Counted from the stretch's first letter, positions 18,615 to 26,666 are shown. The stretch is 64,000 nucleotides of DNA from Bradyrhizobium sp. BTAi1 (GCF_000015165.1 NC_009485.1:8079501-8143500), one strand, 5' to 3'. Notes: a model not told the origin generated them from the letters alone. A program made the numbers and translations.

Positions 18615-18979
18615 CAGCGATTGCCTCCGTTCGCGGTGGAATCGCTGCGCATGGCGGCCAGCAACTTGAGCAGGCGTTCCAGATCGTCGGGCTTGAGCTT
18701 GGAGAGTTCGCGCGCTGCGAGCTCGAGCCGCGGGTCTTGGGCGTCGAGCGTCTCGGGCGCTTCGCCGAGGAGCCAGGCGACGCTGACGTCATAGGTCTCG
18801 GCAAGCCGGGCGAGCTCGTCGGCCGAAACGCGCCGGTTGCCGGCCTCCATCTCACTGATGGAGGGGCGATGCAGACCGAGCATCTTCGCTACATGGCTTT
18901 GCGACAGGCCCGCGAGTTTGCGCGCCTCTTTCAGCCGCTCTGCGATCTGCATTCGCTTGCCGGAATCGAGTTCAGTCAT
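18614..18979 (-). CDS. XRE-family helix-turn-helix repressor
   Basis: A 121-residue regulator. Residues 11-70 form a Cro/CI-type HTH (RLKEARKLAGLSQSHVAKML...RPSISEMEAGNRRVSADEL), and the C-terminal 50 residues are helical and acidic-basic. The start overlaps the ACP-like gene stop (ATGA), and the stop overlaps the ImmA start. A repressor next to an ImmA protease is a classic stress switch: the protease cuts the repressor and derepresses the operon. The likely target is the palindrome over the operon promoter at 19308-19322. Confidence 0.85.
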   Translation of the reverse strand: MTELDSGKRMQIAERLKEARKLAGLSQSHVAKMLGLHRPSISEMEAGNRRVSADELARLAETYDVSVAWLLGEAPETLDAQDPRLELAARELSKLKPDDLERLLKLLAAMRSDSTANGGNR

Positions 18980-19281
18980 GCCGCCGCCGCTTCTTTCGCG
19001 CTTTCCTTCTTGAGCAGCTCGCAGACGAAGGCAGCGGTCTCGTCAATCGAGCGCGGGAGCTTGGTCGTCTCGTCGACGAAGATGTTCACGTCATTGGGGA
19101 TCGTCGCACCGATCTCCGTAGCGAGGATCGTGGTCGCGACCGGCCAGACCTTGCTATCGAACTTCGGCAAGTTCTCGACCGGCTTGGTGGCGCCGGTCAT
19201 CGCTGGGCATTCGAGGCCGCTGTCGACCTGAATCTGGCCGAGGACGGCGATCAGCTTCTCTTTCAGTGCGGCGGGATCCAT
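18976..19281 (-). CDS. Acyl carrier protein-like small protein
   Basis: A 101-residue acidic helical protein, first gene of the leftward operon, with an AAGGAGG site before its ATG. The pattern LPKFDSKVWPVATTILATEI followed by GATIPNDV resembles the DSL-helix II region of acyl carrier proteins, where the serine after Asp accepts phosphopantetheine; here that would be Ser43 in FDS, with Lys in place of the usual Leu. The SIDETAAFV stretch matches ACP helix IV. A phosphopantetheinyl transferase remnant in the same cluster supports the assignment. It is too divergent to be the fatty-acid ACP. Confidence 0.6.
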   Translation of the reverse strand: MDPAALKEKLIAVLGQIQVDSGLECPAMTGATKPVENLPKFDSKVWPVATTILATEIGATIPNDVNIFVDETTKLPRSIDETAAFVCELLKKESAKEAAAA

Positions 19282-19307
19282 GAAGTACCTCCTTGGTCCG
19301 ACACGTG

Positions 19308-19337
19308 GTAAGATAATCTTACATCAGACGGAGTCAA
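19308..19337 (-). promoter_or_regulatory. Promoter and palindromic operator of the ACP-TS-MazG operon
   Basis: On the minus strand, TTGACT (19337-19332) and TATCTT (19315-19310) are 16 bp apart. A perfect palindrome, GTAAGAT-A-ATCTTAC (19308-19322), covers the -10 box, 27 bp before the ACP-like start. A dimeric XRE repressor bound there would block RNA polymerase. The match to consensus is moderate. Confidence 0.6.
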
Positions 19338-19406
19338 GGGGTGGCTCTCATCTGGAGGGGCCGAAGGCAACCCGGCATTCCGCAATGTCCCTCCTTAAAA
19401 AGGGTT

Positions 19407-19470
19407 GTCCGAAAAATGTAGCATTCTTCGGACGCTTCTCATCGTCCGAAACATGCGGCATATTTCGGAC
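19407..19470 (+). promoter_or_regulatory. Twin palindromic operators of the AbiE system
   Basis: Two imperfect 27-bp palindromes, 19407-19433 and 19444-19470, each start GTCCGAA and end TTCGGAC and have centres 37 bp apart. The second ends directly against the antitoxin ATG. AbiEi antitoxins are known to autoregulate by binding two inverted repeats in their promoter, so these are almost certainly its operators. No ribosome site fits between the second palindrome and the ATG. Confidence 0.75.
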
Positions 19471-20133
19471 ATGACCGATGCTCACCAGCCGGGTTCCGAC
19501 CTCCGCAGCCGCTTGCTCGCCCGCATCGCCGAACAGCCGGGCGAGGTGTGGACGCCCAGCGATTTCGCCGATCTCGCCGGCCGCGGCGCCGTCGATAAAT
19601 CGCTGCAGCGCTTGGCGGCTGCAGGCGAGCTCCGGCGAATCGATCGCGGCCTCTATGATCGTCCGAGCGTCAACAGCCTGACCGGCCGTCCCACCGTGCC
19701 GGACTATCGCGCCGTCATCCGCGCCGTCGCCCGGCGCGACAAGGCCCGCTTCGTCGTGGACGGCATGACGGCTGCCAACGATCTCGGTCTCACCACAGCC
19801 GTGCCCGCCCGCATCGAGGTCCTGGTCGATGCCCGACTAAAGCCCATCAAGCTCGGCAACCAGGAAATCCACTTCAAGGCAGCCGCGGCAAGCCGGCTCT
19901 ACTGGGCCGGCCGGCCGGCGATGCGCGTCGTCCAGGCTCTGCACTGGCTTCAGGACGTGCTGAACGAGAACGACGAACGCGCCCGTGTCACCGAGATTCT
20001 GCGCCGGCTGCTCGCCGATCCGGACCACGGCCAGGGCATTCGCGATGATCTACGCGAAGGGCTCTCGGCTCTACCCATCTGGATGCAGGAGTTCCTGCGT
20101 CCGCTGATCGTCGGCGAGGGCGCGAAGACGTGA
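19471..20133 (+). CDS. abiEi: AbiEi-type antitoxin / transcriptional regulator
   Basis: A 220-residue protein from the ATG at 19471, chosen because it abuts the second operator; a TTG 66 bp upstream would place the operators inside the gene. The N-terminal winged HTH (VWTPSDFADLAGRGAVDKSLQRLAAAGELRRIDRGLYDRP) and the following domain are the type IV antitoxin (DUF6088/AbiEi) arrangement. It represses its own promoter and counteracts the nucleotidyltransferase toxin without binding it. The stop overlaps the toxin start (GTGA). Confidence 0.88.
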   Translation: MTDAHQPGSDLRSRLLARIAEQPGEVWTPSDFADLAGRGAVDKSLQRLAAAGELRRIDRGLYDRPSVNSLTGRPTVPDYRAVIRAVARRDKARFVVDGMTAANDLGLTTAVPARIEVLVDARLKPIKLGNQEIHFKAAAASRLYWAGRPAMRVVQALHWLQDVLNENDERARVTEILRRLLADPDHGQGIRDDLREGLSALPIWMQEFLRPLIVGEGAKT

Positions 20134-21173
20134 CCGCCGAGGCTTATGCAGCGGTCATCCGAGCCCCGGCGCGCGACCGCCTCGATCTGTTCCTCTCCAC
20201 TGCCAATCGGCTCGGCGCACCGATCGGCAACATCGAAAAGGACTTCTGGGTCTGCTGGACGCTCGACGCGCTCTATCACCGCCTCCCCGCAGACCGGCCG
20301 CGCCTTCTCTTCAAAGGCGGCACCTCGCTGTCCAAAGCCTATGGCCTCATCAACCGGTTTTCAGAGGACATCGACGTTACGGTCTTCCGTGACGATCTCG
20401 AACAAGCGGCAACCGCCGAGGAACTGGAGGCGCTCTCCGGCAAGAAGCGCCGCGCCAGGCTTGACGCCATCCGTGACGCCTGCCGCGCTTTTGTCACCGG
20501 TCCGCTTCGGGAGAGCCTCGCCGGGCTCCTGGCCGAGGCCACGGGCGGAGCCGGGCGCGTGGAGATCGATCAGGCCGATCCCGAGGGGCAGACTTTGCTT
20601 CTCTGGTATCCGGAGGTTGAACCGCGCGACGACGGCTATGTGCGCCCGGCCGTGCGGATCGAGTCAGGTGCGAAGTCAGCGCTCGATCCCAACCGTCCGG
20701 TCCTGATCAGGCCATACATTGCCGACGAAACTCCCGACCTGGACCTTTCGGTCCCCAACGTCACGACCATCGAGCCAGGCCGAACCTTCTGGGACAAGGT
20801 GGTGATCGCGCACGGCCTGCGGCGATGGTATGAGCGGCGCGGCGTGCTGCGCCAGGAAGGCCAGCGTATTTCGCGCCATTATTACGACCTGCACCAGCTG
20901 CTCGCGTCGCAAGCAGGGAAGGACGCGTTGGGCGACCTGGAGCTTGCACGCGACTGCCTGCGCCACGCGCGCATGTTCTTCGACCGGCCGGACTTCGATC
21001 TTGCGTCAGCGCAGCCCGGCACATTCGCGATTGCCCCTGTCGAGGGCATGATTGACGCGCTTCGCCGTGACTACGCTAAAACCGCCGCGATGATTTTTGA
21101 CGAGCCCCCCAGCTTCGACCTTATCCTTGACTCGATGCATCAGCTCGATGCAGCGGCCAACGCATCCTCGTGA
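20130..21173 (+). CDS. abiEii: AbiEii-type nucleotidyltransferase toxin
   Basis: A 347-residue protein starting with GTG that overlaps the antitoxin stop. Nucleotidyltransferase fold motifs are intact: EKDFW at 36-40, FKGGTSLSKA at 61-70 (catalytic GGTS) and RFSEDIDV at 77-83 (metal-binding aspartates). AbiEii toxins cause growth arrest or abortive infection upon phage attack; related enzymes add nucleotides to tRNA. With AbiEi it forms a complete type IV-like toxin-antitoxin pair, divergent from the ACP/TS operon. Confidence 0.9.
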   Translation: MTAEAYAAVIRAPARDRLDLFLSTANRLGAPIGNIEKDFWVCWTLDALYHRLPADRPRLLFKGGTSLSKAYGLINRFSEDIDVTVFRDDLEQAATAEELEALSGKKRRARLDAIRDACRAFVTGPLRESLAGLLAEATGGAGRVEIDQADPEGQTLLLWYPEVEPRDDGYVRPAVRIESGAKSALDPNRPVLIRPYIADETPDLDLSVPNVTTIEPGRTFWDKVVIAHGLRRWYERRGVLRQEGQRISRHYYDLHQLLASQAGKDALGDLELARDCLRHARMFFDRPDFDLASAQPGTFAIAPVEGMIDALRRDYAKTAAMIFDEPPSFDLILDSMHQLDAAANASS

Positions 21174-21408
21174 GCCCGTCATTCAGCCTAACGGCGATTC
21201 ATCGCTCCGGCGCCCGGCAGGACCATGGCTCGGCACAAGGCCAGCGTAGCCGATCCAGCCCAGTAATTGGCGATCAGCGCGCATTGCATGGCCAGGCGGT
21301 GAAGGCCTTCCCCTGCGGCCGAGCCGCGGTCTCGGGCCGACCCCTTCTAGCGGGGAGACCCCGCAACGCCCCCATAAGGAAAGTGAGAGTGCGGACCGGG
21401 TTTGCCGT

Positions 21409-21448
21409 GACGGGTTGAGGGCTGGAGGAGAGGCCTCCGGCGCCCGTC
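21409..21448 (+). promoter_or_regulatory. Structured leader of ardC (family A hairpin)
   Basis: Outer arms GACGGG (21409-21414) and CCCGTC (21443-21448) enclose a hairpin GCTGGAGG/CCTCCGGC with loop AGAGG. The same outer arms and the same loop on a different stem recur before the ParB-like gene; a variant precedes the helicase fusion gene. The ardC start lies 14 bp downstream. The gene-free interval 21174-21408 before it holds nothing else that I can identify. Confidence 0.65.
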
Positions 21449-21461
21449 GCGGAGAACCGCG

Positions 21462-22415
21462 ATGTCCAGACATGGCCGCAACGCTCGCGCCGGGACCAAC
21501 CGGGCGAGCCTTTACGACGACATCACCAACAAGATTATCGCCGAGCTGGAGGCCGGCCGCGTGCCCTGGGTCCAACCCTGGGGAACGGCCGCTGCGAAAG
21601 CGCCGGTCGCCATGCCGGCGAATGCCGCCACCGGCCGCGCCTATTCCGGGATCAATGTGCTGATCCTCTGGGGCGCGGTCATCGAGCACGGCTTTCCGGT
21701 GCAAAGCTGGCTAACCTTCCGCCAGGCGCTGTCCCTCGGCGGCCATGTCCGCAAGGGCGAGCGCGGCACCACCGTCGTCTACGCCGACCGCTTCATCCCC
21801 GACGACGAAAAGAAGCGCGCGCAGGAGACCGCCGAGGAAGCGCAGGCGATTCCGTTCCTGAAGCGCTTCACCGTGTTCAACGTCGCGCAGTGCGAGGATC
21901 TGCCCGACGGCCTTGCCGTCGCGCCGCCTGCGCCGGAGCCCGGCCTGATCGAGCCGCGCGTCGAGGCGCTGATCAAGGCGACGGGTATCGACTTCCGCAT
22001 CGGCGGCGATCGCGCCTTCTACGTGCCGGCGCACGACTCCGTTCAGGTGCCGCCGCCTCAGGCGTATTTCGAGACGATCAACTGGCATCGCACGGCCCTG
22101 CATGAGCTCGGCCATGCGACGGGCCATTCGTCCCGTCTCGGCCGCGACCTCACCGGCTCCTTCGGCTCCAAGAAGTACGCCTTTGAGGAACTCGTCGCCG
22201 AGATGAACGCGGCCTTTTGCTGCGCCTCGCTCGGCATCACTCCGACGGTGCGCCACGCCGATTACATCGGCTCGTGGCTGGACGTGCTGCGCGAAGACAA
22301 CCGCGCCATCGTCCGCGCCGCGTCGCAGGCGAGCAAGGCGGCCAATTGGCTGCTGGCGTTCCTCCCCGAAACGGACATCGCCGGCGAACCCGCGAACGAC
22401 AGGAGGGCAGCATGA
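21462..22415 (+). CDS. ardC: ArdC-like antirestriction protein with zincin domain
   Basis: A 317-residue protein from an ATG preceded by GGAGAACC. The N-terminal ssDNA-binding domain (LYDDITNKIIAELEAG, then PWGTA and SGINVLILW) is followed by a metalloprotease-like domain with HELGH at 214-218 and a downstream glutamate in FEELVAEM. ArdC proteins protect incoming conjugative DNA from host restriction. The start of the predicted leading region, the hairpin leader and the coupled DUF2958 gene (ATGA overlap) fit early expression in the recipient. Confidence 0.9.
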   Translation: MSRHGRNARAGTNRASLYDDITNKIIAELEAGRVPWVQPWGTAAAKAPVAMPANAATGRAYSGINVLILWGAVIEHGFPVQSWLTFRQALSLGGHVRKGERGTTVVYADRFIPDDEKKRAQETAEEAQAIPFLKRFTVFNVAQCEDLPDGLAVAPPAPEPGLIEPRVEALIKATGIDFRIGGDRAFYVPAHDSVQVPPPQAYFETINWHRTALHELGHATGHSSRLGRDLTGSFGSKKYAFEELVAEMNAAFCCASLGITPTVRHADYIGSWLDVLREDNRAIVRAASQASKAANWLLAFLPETDIAGEPANDRRAA

Positions 22416-22783
22416 TCCTCCTGACCGACGACCTGCGCGAGCGCCTGCTCGCCAATGGCCTTGAACGCGGCGCCGACCATGTGCCCGTCGTCAAGTTCTT
22501 CAACCCGCTGGGCGAAGGCGTCTGGCTCGCGACCGAACGGAACGCGGACGGCGACACCCTCTTCGGCCTCGCCGATCTCGGCTATCCCGAACTGGGCAGC
22601 TTCTCGCTCGAGGAACTGGCATCGATCGTCCTGCCCTTCGGCATGAGGATCGAGCGCGACATTCTCTTCACCGGCGACTTTCCGATCTCGGTCTGGGCGG
22701 AGGCCGCCCGCGAGGCGGGAAGCATCCGGGCGGCCGAGCGCATCCTCTACCGAGCGGCTTCGCCTCGACGTGACGGCGCGTGA
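22412..22783 (+). CDS. DUF2958 domain-containing protein
   Basis: A 123-residue protein starting at the ATG at 22412 behind AGGAGGG and overlapping the ardC stop (ATGA). It shows the DUF2958 pattern: LLTDDLRERLLANG, PVVKFFNP.GEGVWLATE, then FGLADLGYPELGSFSLEELA. The family is common next to ardC on conjugative elements of Proteobacteria; its biochemical role is not known. A strong intrinsic terminator follows at 22805. Confidence 0.88.
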   Translation: MILLTDDLRERLLANGLERGADHVPVVKFFNPLGEGVWLATERNADGDTLFGLADLGYPELGSFSLEELASIVLPFGMRIERDILFTGDFPISVWAEAAREAGSIRAAERILYRAASPRRDGA

Positions 22784-22804
22784 CGCCCATCCTGAACTTC
22801 GCGG

Positions 22805-22838
22805 AACCGGAGATGAGCGTTTGCGCATCTCCGGTTTT
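22805..22838 (+). terminator. Rho-independent terminator after ardC-DUF2958
   Basis: Perfect 11-bp arms AACCGGAGATG (22805-22815) and CATCTCCGGTT (22826-22836), with two further inner pairs, are followed by T residues. It closes the ardC-DUF2958 unit. Confidence 0.8.
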
Positions 22839-22901
22839 GCGCCCCGGATCGCCGGGAGGAGCCGCCGCCCCTCAGAGTGAGAGGGCGGCGCTTCGCTTCG
22901 T

Positions 22902-22942
22902 GACGGGTTTGGAGACCGAGAGAGAGGCTCTCGGCGCCCGTC
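22902..22942 (+). promoter_or_regulatory. Structured leader of the ParB-like gene (family A hairpin)
   Basis: Outer arms GACGGG (22902-22907) and CCCGTC (22937-22942) surround the stem CCGAGAG/CTCTCGG with loop AGAGG, the same loop as in the ardC leader while the stem bases differ in a compensating way. The gene starts 15 bp later. The arrangement suggests a shared RNA or single-strand DNA structure. Confidence 0.65.
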
Positions 22943-22957
22943 GCGGAGTATCCCGAC

Positions 22958-23359
22958 ATGGCAAAGGCTGCCAGGAAGATCGTCTTCTCGCGCTCGCGCG
23001 ACATTCCCTTCAACAAGCTCGTGCTCTCCGAGTCCAACGTCCGGCGCACCCGGCCGGAGGCCGAGCTCGACGCGCTGATCCACGACATCGACCGGCGCGA
23101 GGACCTCGTGCAGGGCCTCAACGTGCGCGCCATCCTCGACGCGGAGGGCAACGAGACAGGCATGTTCGAGGTGCCGGCCGGCGGCCGCCGCTATCGCGCC
23201 ATCGAGCGCCTGGTCAAGGCCAAGCGCTTCCCCAAGGACGGGCTCGTGCCCTGCATCGTGCGCAAGTCCGACACCACAATCCTCGCCGAGGACGACTCCC
23301 TCGCCGAGAACCTGCTGCGCGCCGGACTTTTAGGTTCTGTGCTCGAACTGTCCTGTTAG
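22958..23359 (+). pseudogene. ParB/Spo0J-like protein, N-terminal part cut by a transposon
   Basis: Codes for the ParB N-terminal nuclease-like domain: NKLVLSESNVRRT, the GGRRYRAIERL box, and DSLAENLLRA, the entry to the central HTH domain. At 23324 the homology stops and the frame runs 12 codons into the left inverted repeat of a transposon, ending at a TAG. The continuation (LHPLDQFRAFQDML) is found 6.5 kb downstream in the same orientation at 29864. The intact gene would encode about 715 residues, the usual size of the ParB-like proteins of rhizobial ICEs. A short truncated protein may still be made. Confidence 0.9.
23330..23359 (+). repeat. Left terminal inverted repeat of the recombinase transposon
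   Basis: Begins TTAGGTTCTG and ends GTCCTGTTAG. It matches the right end in inverted orientation over the outer 7 and inner 10 bases, with a divergent middle. The inner block is a plausible recombinase-binding site. Confidence 0.8.
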
Positions 23360-23704
23360 AGTCGTGTGGCTGTCATCGTTATGGTTCATATGCGTGGGGC
23401 ATTTTGAGGAGGGCACGTAGACGTCCGAGTCAAGCGTTCCCGCAGCGTAGCGAGGACAATGCTTGACGCGGCGGCGACACCACAAACTAGTCAAATGGTT
23501 GCAGGCGAAGTCCTGCAACCCTGCCACGTGGCGAACGGGAGAGCGCGAGGGGAACCCCTCGCATTCTAAACAAAAGAGTGCGCCGCAGGCGCTCCGCTTA
23601 ATAACAGCTGGTTCGGGAAGCTGTCTTCTTTGTTGCTGTACAGGGAGTTGCGCCGAGCTCGGCGTCTTTTGCCGTTTCGGACGGCGAGGACCAAAGAGGA
23701 CAGT
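23360..23704 (+). other. Hairpin-rich non-coding left arm of the transposon
   Basis: A 345 bp gene-free stretch between the left end and the first recombinase. It holds a perfect 9-bp hairpin GGTTGCAGG/CCTGCAACC (23497-23520), a perfect 8-bp hairpin GCGAGGGG/CCCCTCGC (23545-23562) with a two-base loop, and a further arm pair near 23580. It could be a structured leader RNA, a recombination enhancer or a transcription barrier. No protein is supported. Confidence 0.5.
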
Positions 23705-24862
23705 ATGGCGCGGATCATCAAGGCGGCGATGGGCTATGCCGCAATCCCGGCAGGCTTTCCGATTCTGGTGTCGGAGCGGATGGCGATCATCGAGCCGGCG
23801 TTTGCCTGGCTGATGGAGTTGGCGACCATACCGGGCCGCAGCCATGCGGCTGAAACGATTCGGACCTACGGCGAGCACCTGCATGACTGGTTCGACAGCC
23901 TGGAGCAATCCGGGCTCAATTGGCGCGGGGTCGGCGAGGCGGAGATTGCGGCCTGGCGCAACCGCATGCTCTCACAGCCGAGCCCGCATACGAAGCGGCC
24001 ATACGCGCGGTCGACGGTGAATGATCGGGTTCGCACGGTCTGCCGGTTTTATGCCTGGGCGCAGGGACGCGGCTGGATCGAGGCCTTGCCGTTCCACTTT
24101 GTCGACGTGCGGGTGGGCTCTGGTCGGCGACAAGCGTTCCTTGCGCATGTCGATGCGCGTCCCGGTGTCGTGGCGGCAAACATCCTGACTGTTGCCGAGC
24201 ATGAGCGCTTGCCGCGACCGTTGCGGGTCGATCAGTTGCGTCGGGTCTTCGCCCTGTTGGAGATGCCCTACCGCCTGATGGCGGAATGGGCGCTGGCGAC
24301 GGGATTGCGGCGCAAGGAGCTTTGCGGCTTGGCTGTCTTCCAGGTCCCGGAGACAGCACATCTTGATGACGAGGATCATCCGCTAGTCGGCGTGCCCTTG
24401 ACGATCACCAAGGGCGACAAGCCTCGCACGATCTACCCGCCGATCCGCTTGGTTGACCGCACGCAGCGCTATATCGACGAAGTGCGCACGCCGCAGGTAC
24501 GGGCGTTGCGTCGCCAACGGTCAAATTATCGGTCGCCATCGGCGCTCTTCCTCAATCTTCAGGGGAATGCCGTCAGCAAGACGCGATTGACTGCGGTGTT
24601 TGCGGAAGCCTTCCGGGCTGCCGGTGTGGCGGGTTCATTGCATTGGTTGCGCCATACCTTTGCGATGACGATGCTGGTGCGATTACAGCGACAGGCATCG
24701 ATCACGCCTGACCTCAATCCGCTGAAGATCGTCCAGGTCTTGCTGGGGCACAGTTCGATCCAGAGCACGGCGATCTACCTGCGCTGCGTCGAGCTCAATG
24801 CCCGGGAACTCGCCGACAGCATCGACTATCTCTATGGCGAGTTGATCCCCGATGGCCGGTAA
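23705..24862 (+). CDS. Tyrosine recombinase, TnpA-like (first of three)
   Basis: A 385-residue site-specific recombinase from the ATG at 23705, with AGAGGA upstream; a longer in-frame start at 23630 would read through the structured arm. An N-terminal SAM-like DNA-binding domain (TIRTYGEHLHDWFDSLE, then YARSTVNDRVRTVCRFYAWA) precedes the catalytic domain. Catalytic residues are visible: Arg in ATGLRRKEL, His-x-x-Arg in LHWLRHTF, the second His in LLGHSS, and the nucleophile Tyr in AIYLRC. It overlaps the next gene by 11 bp. Confidence 0.92.
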   Translation: MARIIKAAMGYAAIPAGFPILVSERMAIIEPAFAWLMELATIPGRSHAAETIRTYGEHLHDWFDSLEQSGLNWRGVGEAEIAAWRNRMLSQPSPHTKRPYARSTVNDRVRTVCRFYAWAQGRGWIEALPFHFVDVRVGSGRRQAFLAHVDARPGVVAANILTVAEHERLPRPLRVDQLRRVFALLEMPYRLMAEWALATGLRRKELCGLAVFQVPETAHLDDEDHPLVGVPLTITKGDKPRTIYPPIRLVDRTQRYIDEVRTPQVRALRRQRSNYRSPSALFLNLQGNAVSKTRLTAVFAEAFRAAGVAGSLHWLRHTFAMTMLVRLQRQASITPDLNPLKIVQVLLGHSSIQSTAIYLRCVELNARELADSIDYLYGELIPDGR

Positions 24863-26663
24863 GCGTGAGCGTATCGACCGGCGTCTATCGGCTGCGTCAG
24901 CGAAGGTGCTGGAGCAGCCGGCCGATGCCATTGCCGTCTTCCGCGACGGTTGGGGCGAGGTCGCAAAGCGCTACGATCTCGGCAAGCTTGGGTTGCCGAC
25001 AGACGTTACGATGCTTCTGGCGGACGCCTTCCGCAATCATCATGCCGCATCGAGCTCCGAAACGCACCGTCATTGCTGGATGGCACTGCGTGTCTTCGCC
25101 CGTTTTGCGGTCGAGGACGGGCATGTTCTTTCTGCCGGGGATCTGACCACCGCAATGGTCGGGCGCTATATCGCCTGGCTGGATCGACAGATCGCGGGAC
25201 AGACGAACAAGCCCTGGTCAAAGGGGGCGCGGGCGAATGTGCTGATGCAGCTTCGCCAGATGATCGACTGGACGAAGCGCCGGCATCCGTCGCGGCTGCC
25301 GTCCCGGATCGACTTCCCCTGGCGGGTCTGGCCGAACCGGACTGCCGACACCCGACCGCGTCTTGGCGGGGAGGATCTCAAGGCGATCCTACGCGCGTGC
25401 TATGAAGAACTCGACGAGGCGTGGGATCGCTTCGACACGGGGCGGACCATCCTCGCGACGAGCGGCCCGGCTGATGGCGTCGATCCCGAGCTTTGCGACA
25501 TGGTCCGGGCGCTTGCTCGGGTGAATGACGGGGTGCTTCCATCGCGGACGCTTGCGATCCGCAGCCAGGTCAACATATCGGCGGTCAGCCGCCATGGCGG
25601 GCTTCGTCATCTTGGCGGTTATCTTCACTTGACCGGCGAAACGGTCGTCGCGTTCTTCATCGCCATTGCGATCCAAACGGCGGGCAATCCGGATGCGCTG
25701 CGGCTGATAACGCGCGATTGCCAAGTGGCGCATCCGCTCGACGAGCATCGCATCATCGTCGAATGGGCCAAGCCCCGGGCCGGTGCCAAGGTGAAGCGAG
25801 CGCAGCGGCGGTCCTTCGATCGCCGTCGGCGACATGCTGCGCCGAACCTGATCGACCGGTTGCTGGCGATGACGGCGCCGCTCGTCTCCCGGGCCAGCCG
25901 GCAGGACCGCAATCGCCTGTTCCTGGTCAAGAGCGAGAAGAAGGACGCGGTCACGCTCATTGCGGAGGCGACCTTGTCGCACGCCCTGAAGCCGTTCATC
26001 AAACGCTCCAATGCCCGGATCGCCATCTGGAACAAGGCTGCACCGGAGCGGGCACGTCAGCTCTTGCCGGACTTTGCCGCCGTTCTGCTGCGCGGCAGCG
26101 TCGCCACCGAATATTACAAGGCGTCTGGCGGCGACATCGTCGCGACACAGGATGTGCTCAACCATGCCCGCGCCGACACGACCGAGCTTTACATCAAGGG
26201 GCCGCAGACGCGCCGCATCCAGCGCGAGACAATCGCCCGATTGCAGGAGCTGATGCTCGGCTGGATCGTCGGCGCGAAGGCGAACTGCGAGAATCGGGCG
26301 CAGCGCGACCGGATTGCGCTGGCGAGCAATGCGACGGTTCCGTTCAGTCATGATTGCCTCAACCCGCTCGCGGGCACAGCACCAGACTCGATAGCAGGTC
26401 GGGTCTGCCGGCACTTCGGCGGATGCCTGCGCTGCCCGGGACTGGTCATCCCGATCGATGCGGAGCACATGGCGCGCATCCTTCAGGCGATCGGCGAACT
26501 GGAGCGCGCGCGTGAACGCATTGATCCGCGCCGCTTCGAGCTCCTGTATGCGCCGAGCCTGCGCATCTTGGTCGACGACATCCTGCCGGACTTCCCGCAA
26601 ACACTGCGAGGTGATGCCGAACAACGAATGCTGGCTCTCGCACGGCTTCCGGCGCTGGAGTGA
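24852..26663 (+). CDS. Tyrosine recombinase, TnpB-like (second of three)
   Basis: A 603-residue recombinase whose ATG overlaps the end of the first recombinase gene by 11 bp. The N-terminal 150 residues resemble a core-binding domain (HCWMALRVFARFAVEDG). The catalytic part shows GNPDALRL (Arg), a late VLNHARADTTELYIKGP block with His and Tyr, and a C-terminal cysteine cluster CRHFGGCLRC that may bind zinc. The size agrees with Tn554 TnpB (about 630 residues). Three bases separate it from the third recombinase. Confidence 0.88.
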   Translation: MAGKRERIDRRLSAASAKVLEQPADAIAVFRDGWGEVAKRYDLGKLGLPTDVTMLLADAFRNHHAASSSETHRHCWMALRVFARFAVEDGHVLSAGDLTTAMVGRYIAWLDRQIAGQTNKPWSKGARANVLMQLRQMIDWTKRRHPSRLPSRIDFPWRVWPNRTADTRPRLGGEDLKAILRACYEELDEAWDRFDTGRTILATSGPADGVDPELCDMVRALARVNDGVLPSRTLAIRSQVNISAVSRHGGLRHLGGYLHLTGETVVAFFIAIAIQTAGNPDALRLITRDCQVAHPLDEHRIIVEWAKPRAGAKVKRAQRRSFDRRRRHAAPNLIDRLLAMTAPLVSRASRQDRNRLFLVKSEKKDAVTLIAEATLSHALKPFIKRSNARIAIWNKAAPERARQLLPDFAAVLLRGSVATEYYKASGGDIVATQDVLNHARADTTELYIKGPQTRRIQRETIARLQELMLGWIVGAKANCENRAQRDRIALASNATVPFSHDCLNPLAGTAPDSIAGRVCRHFGGCLRCPGLVIPIDAEHMARILQAIGELERARERIDPRRFELLYAPSLRILVDDILPDFPQTLRGDAEQRMLALARLPALE

Positions 26664-26666
26664 GCG

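Noticed and set aside
21170..21418. Small plus-strand frame between abiEii and ardC
   Set aside because: Low-complexity translation, overlaps the structured leader, no coupling or family resemblance.
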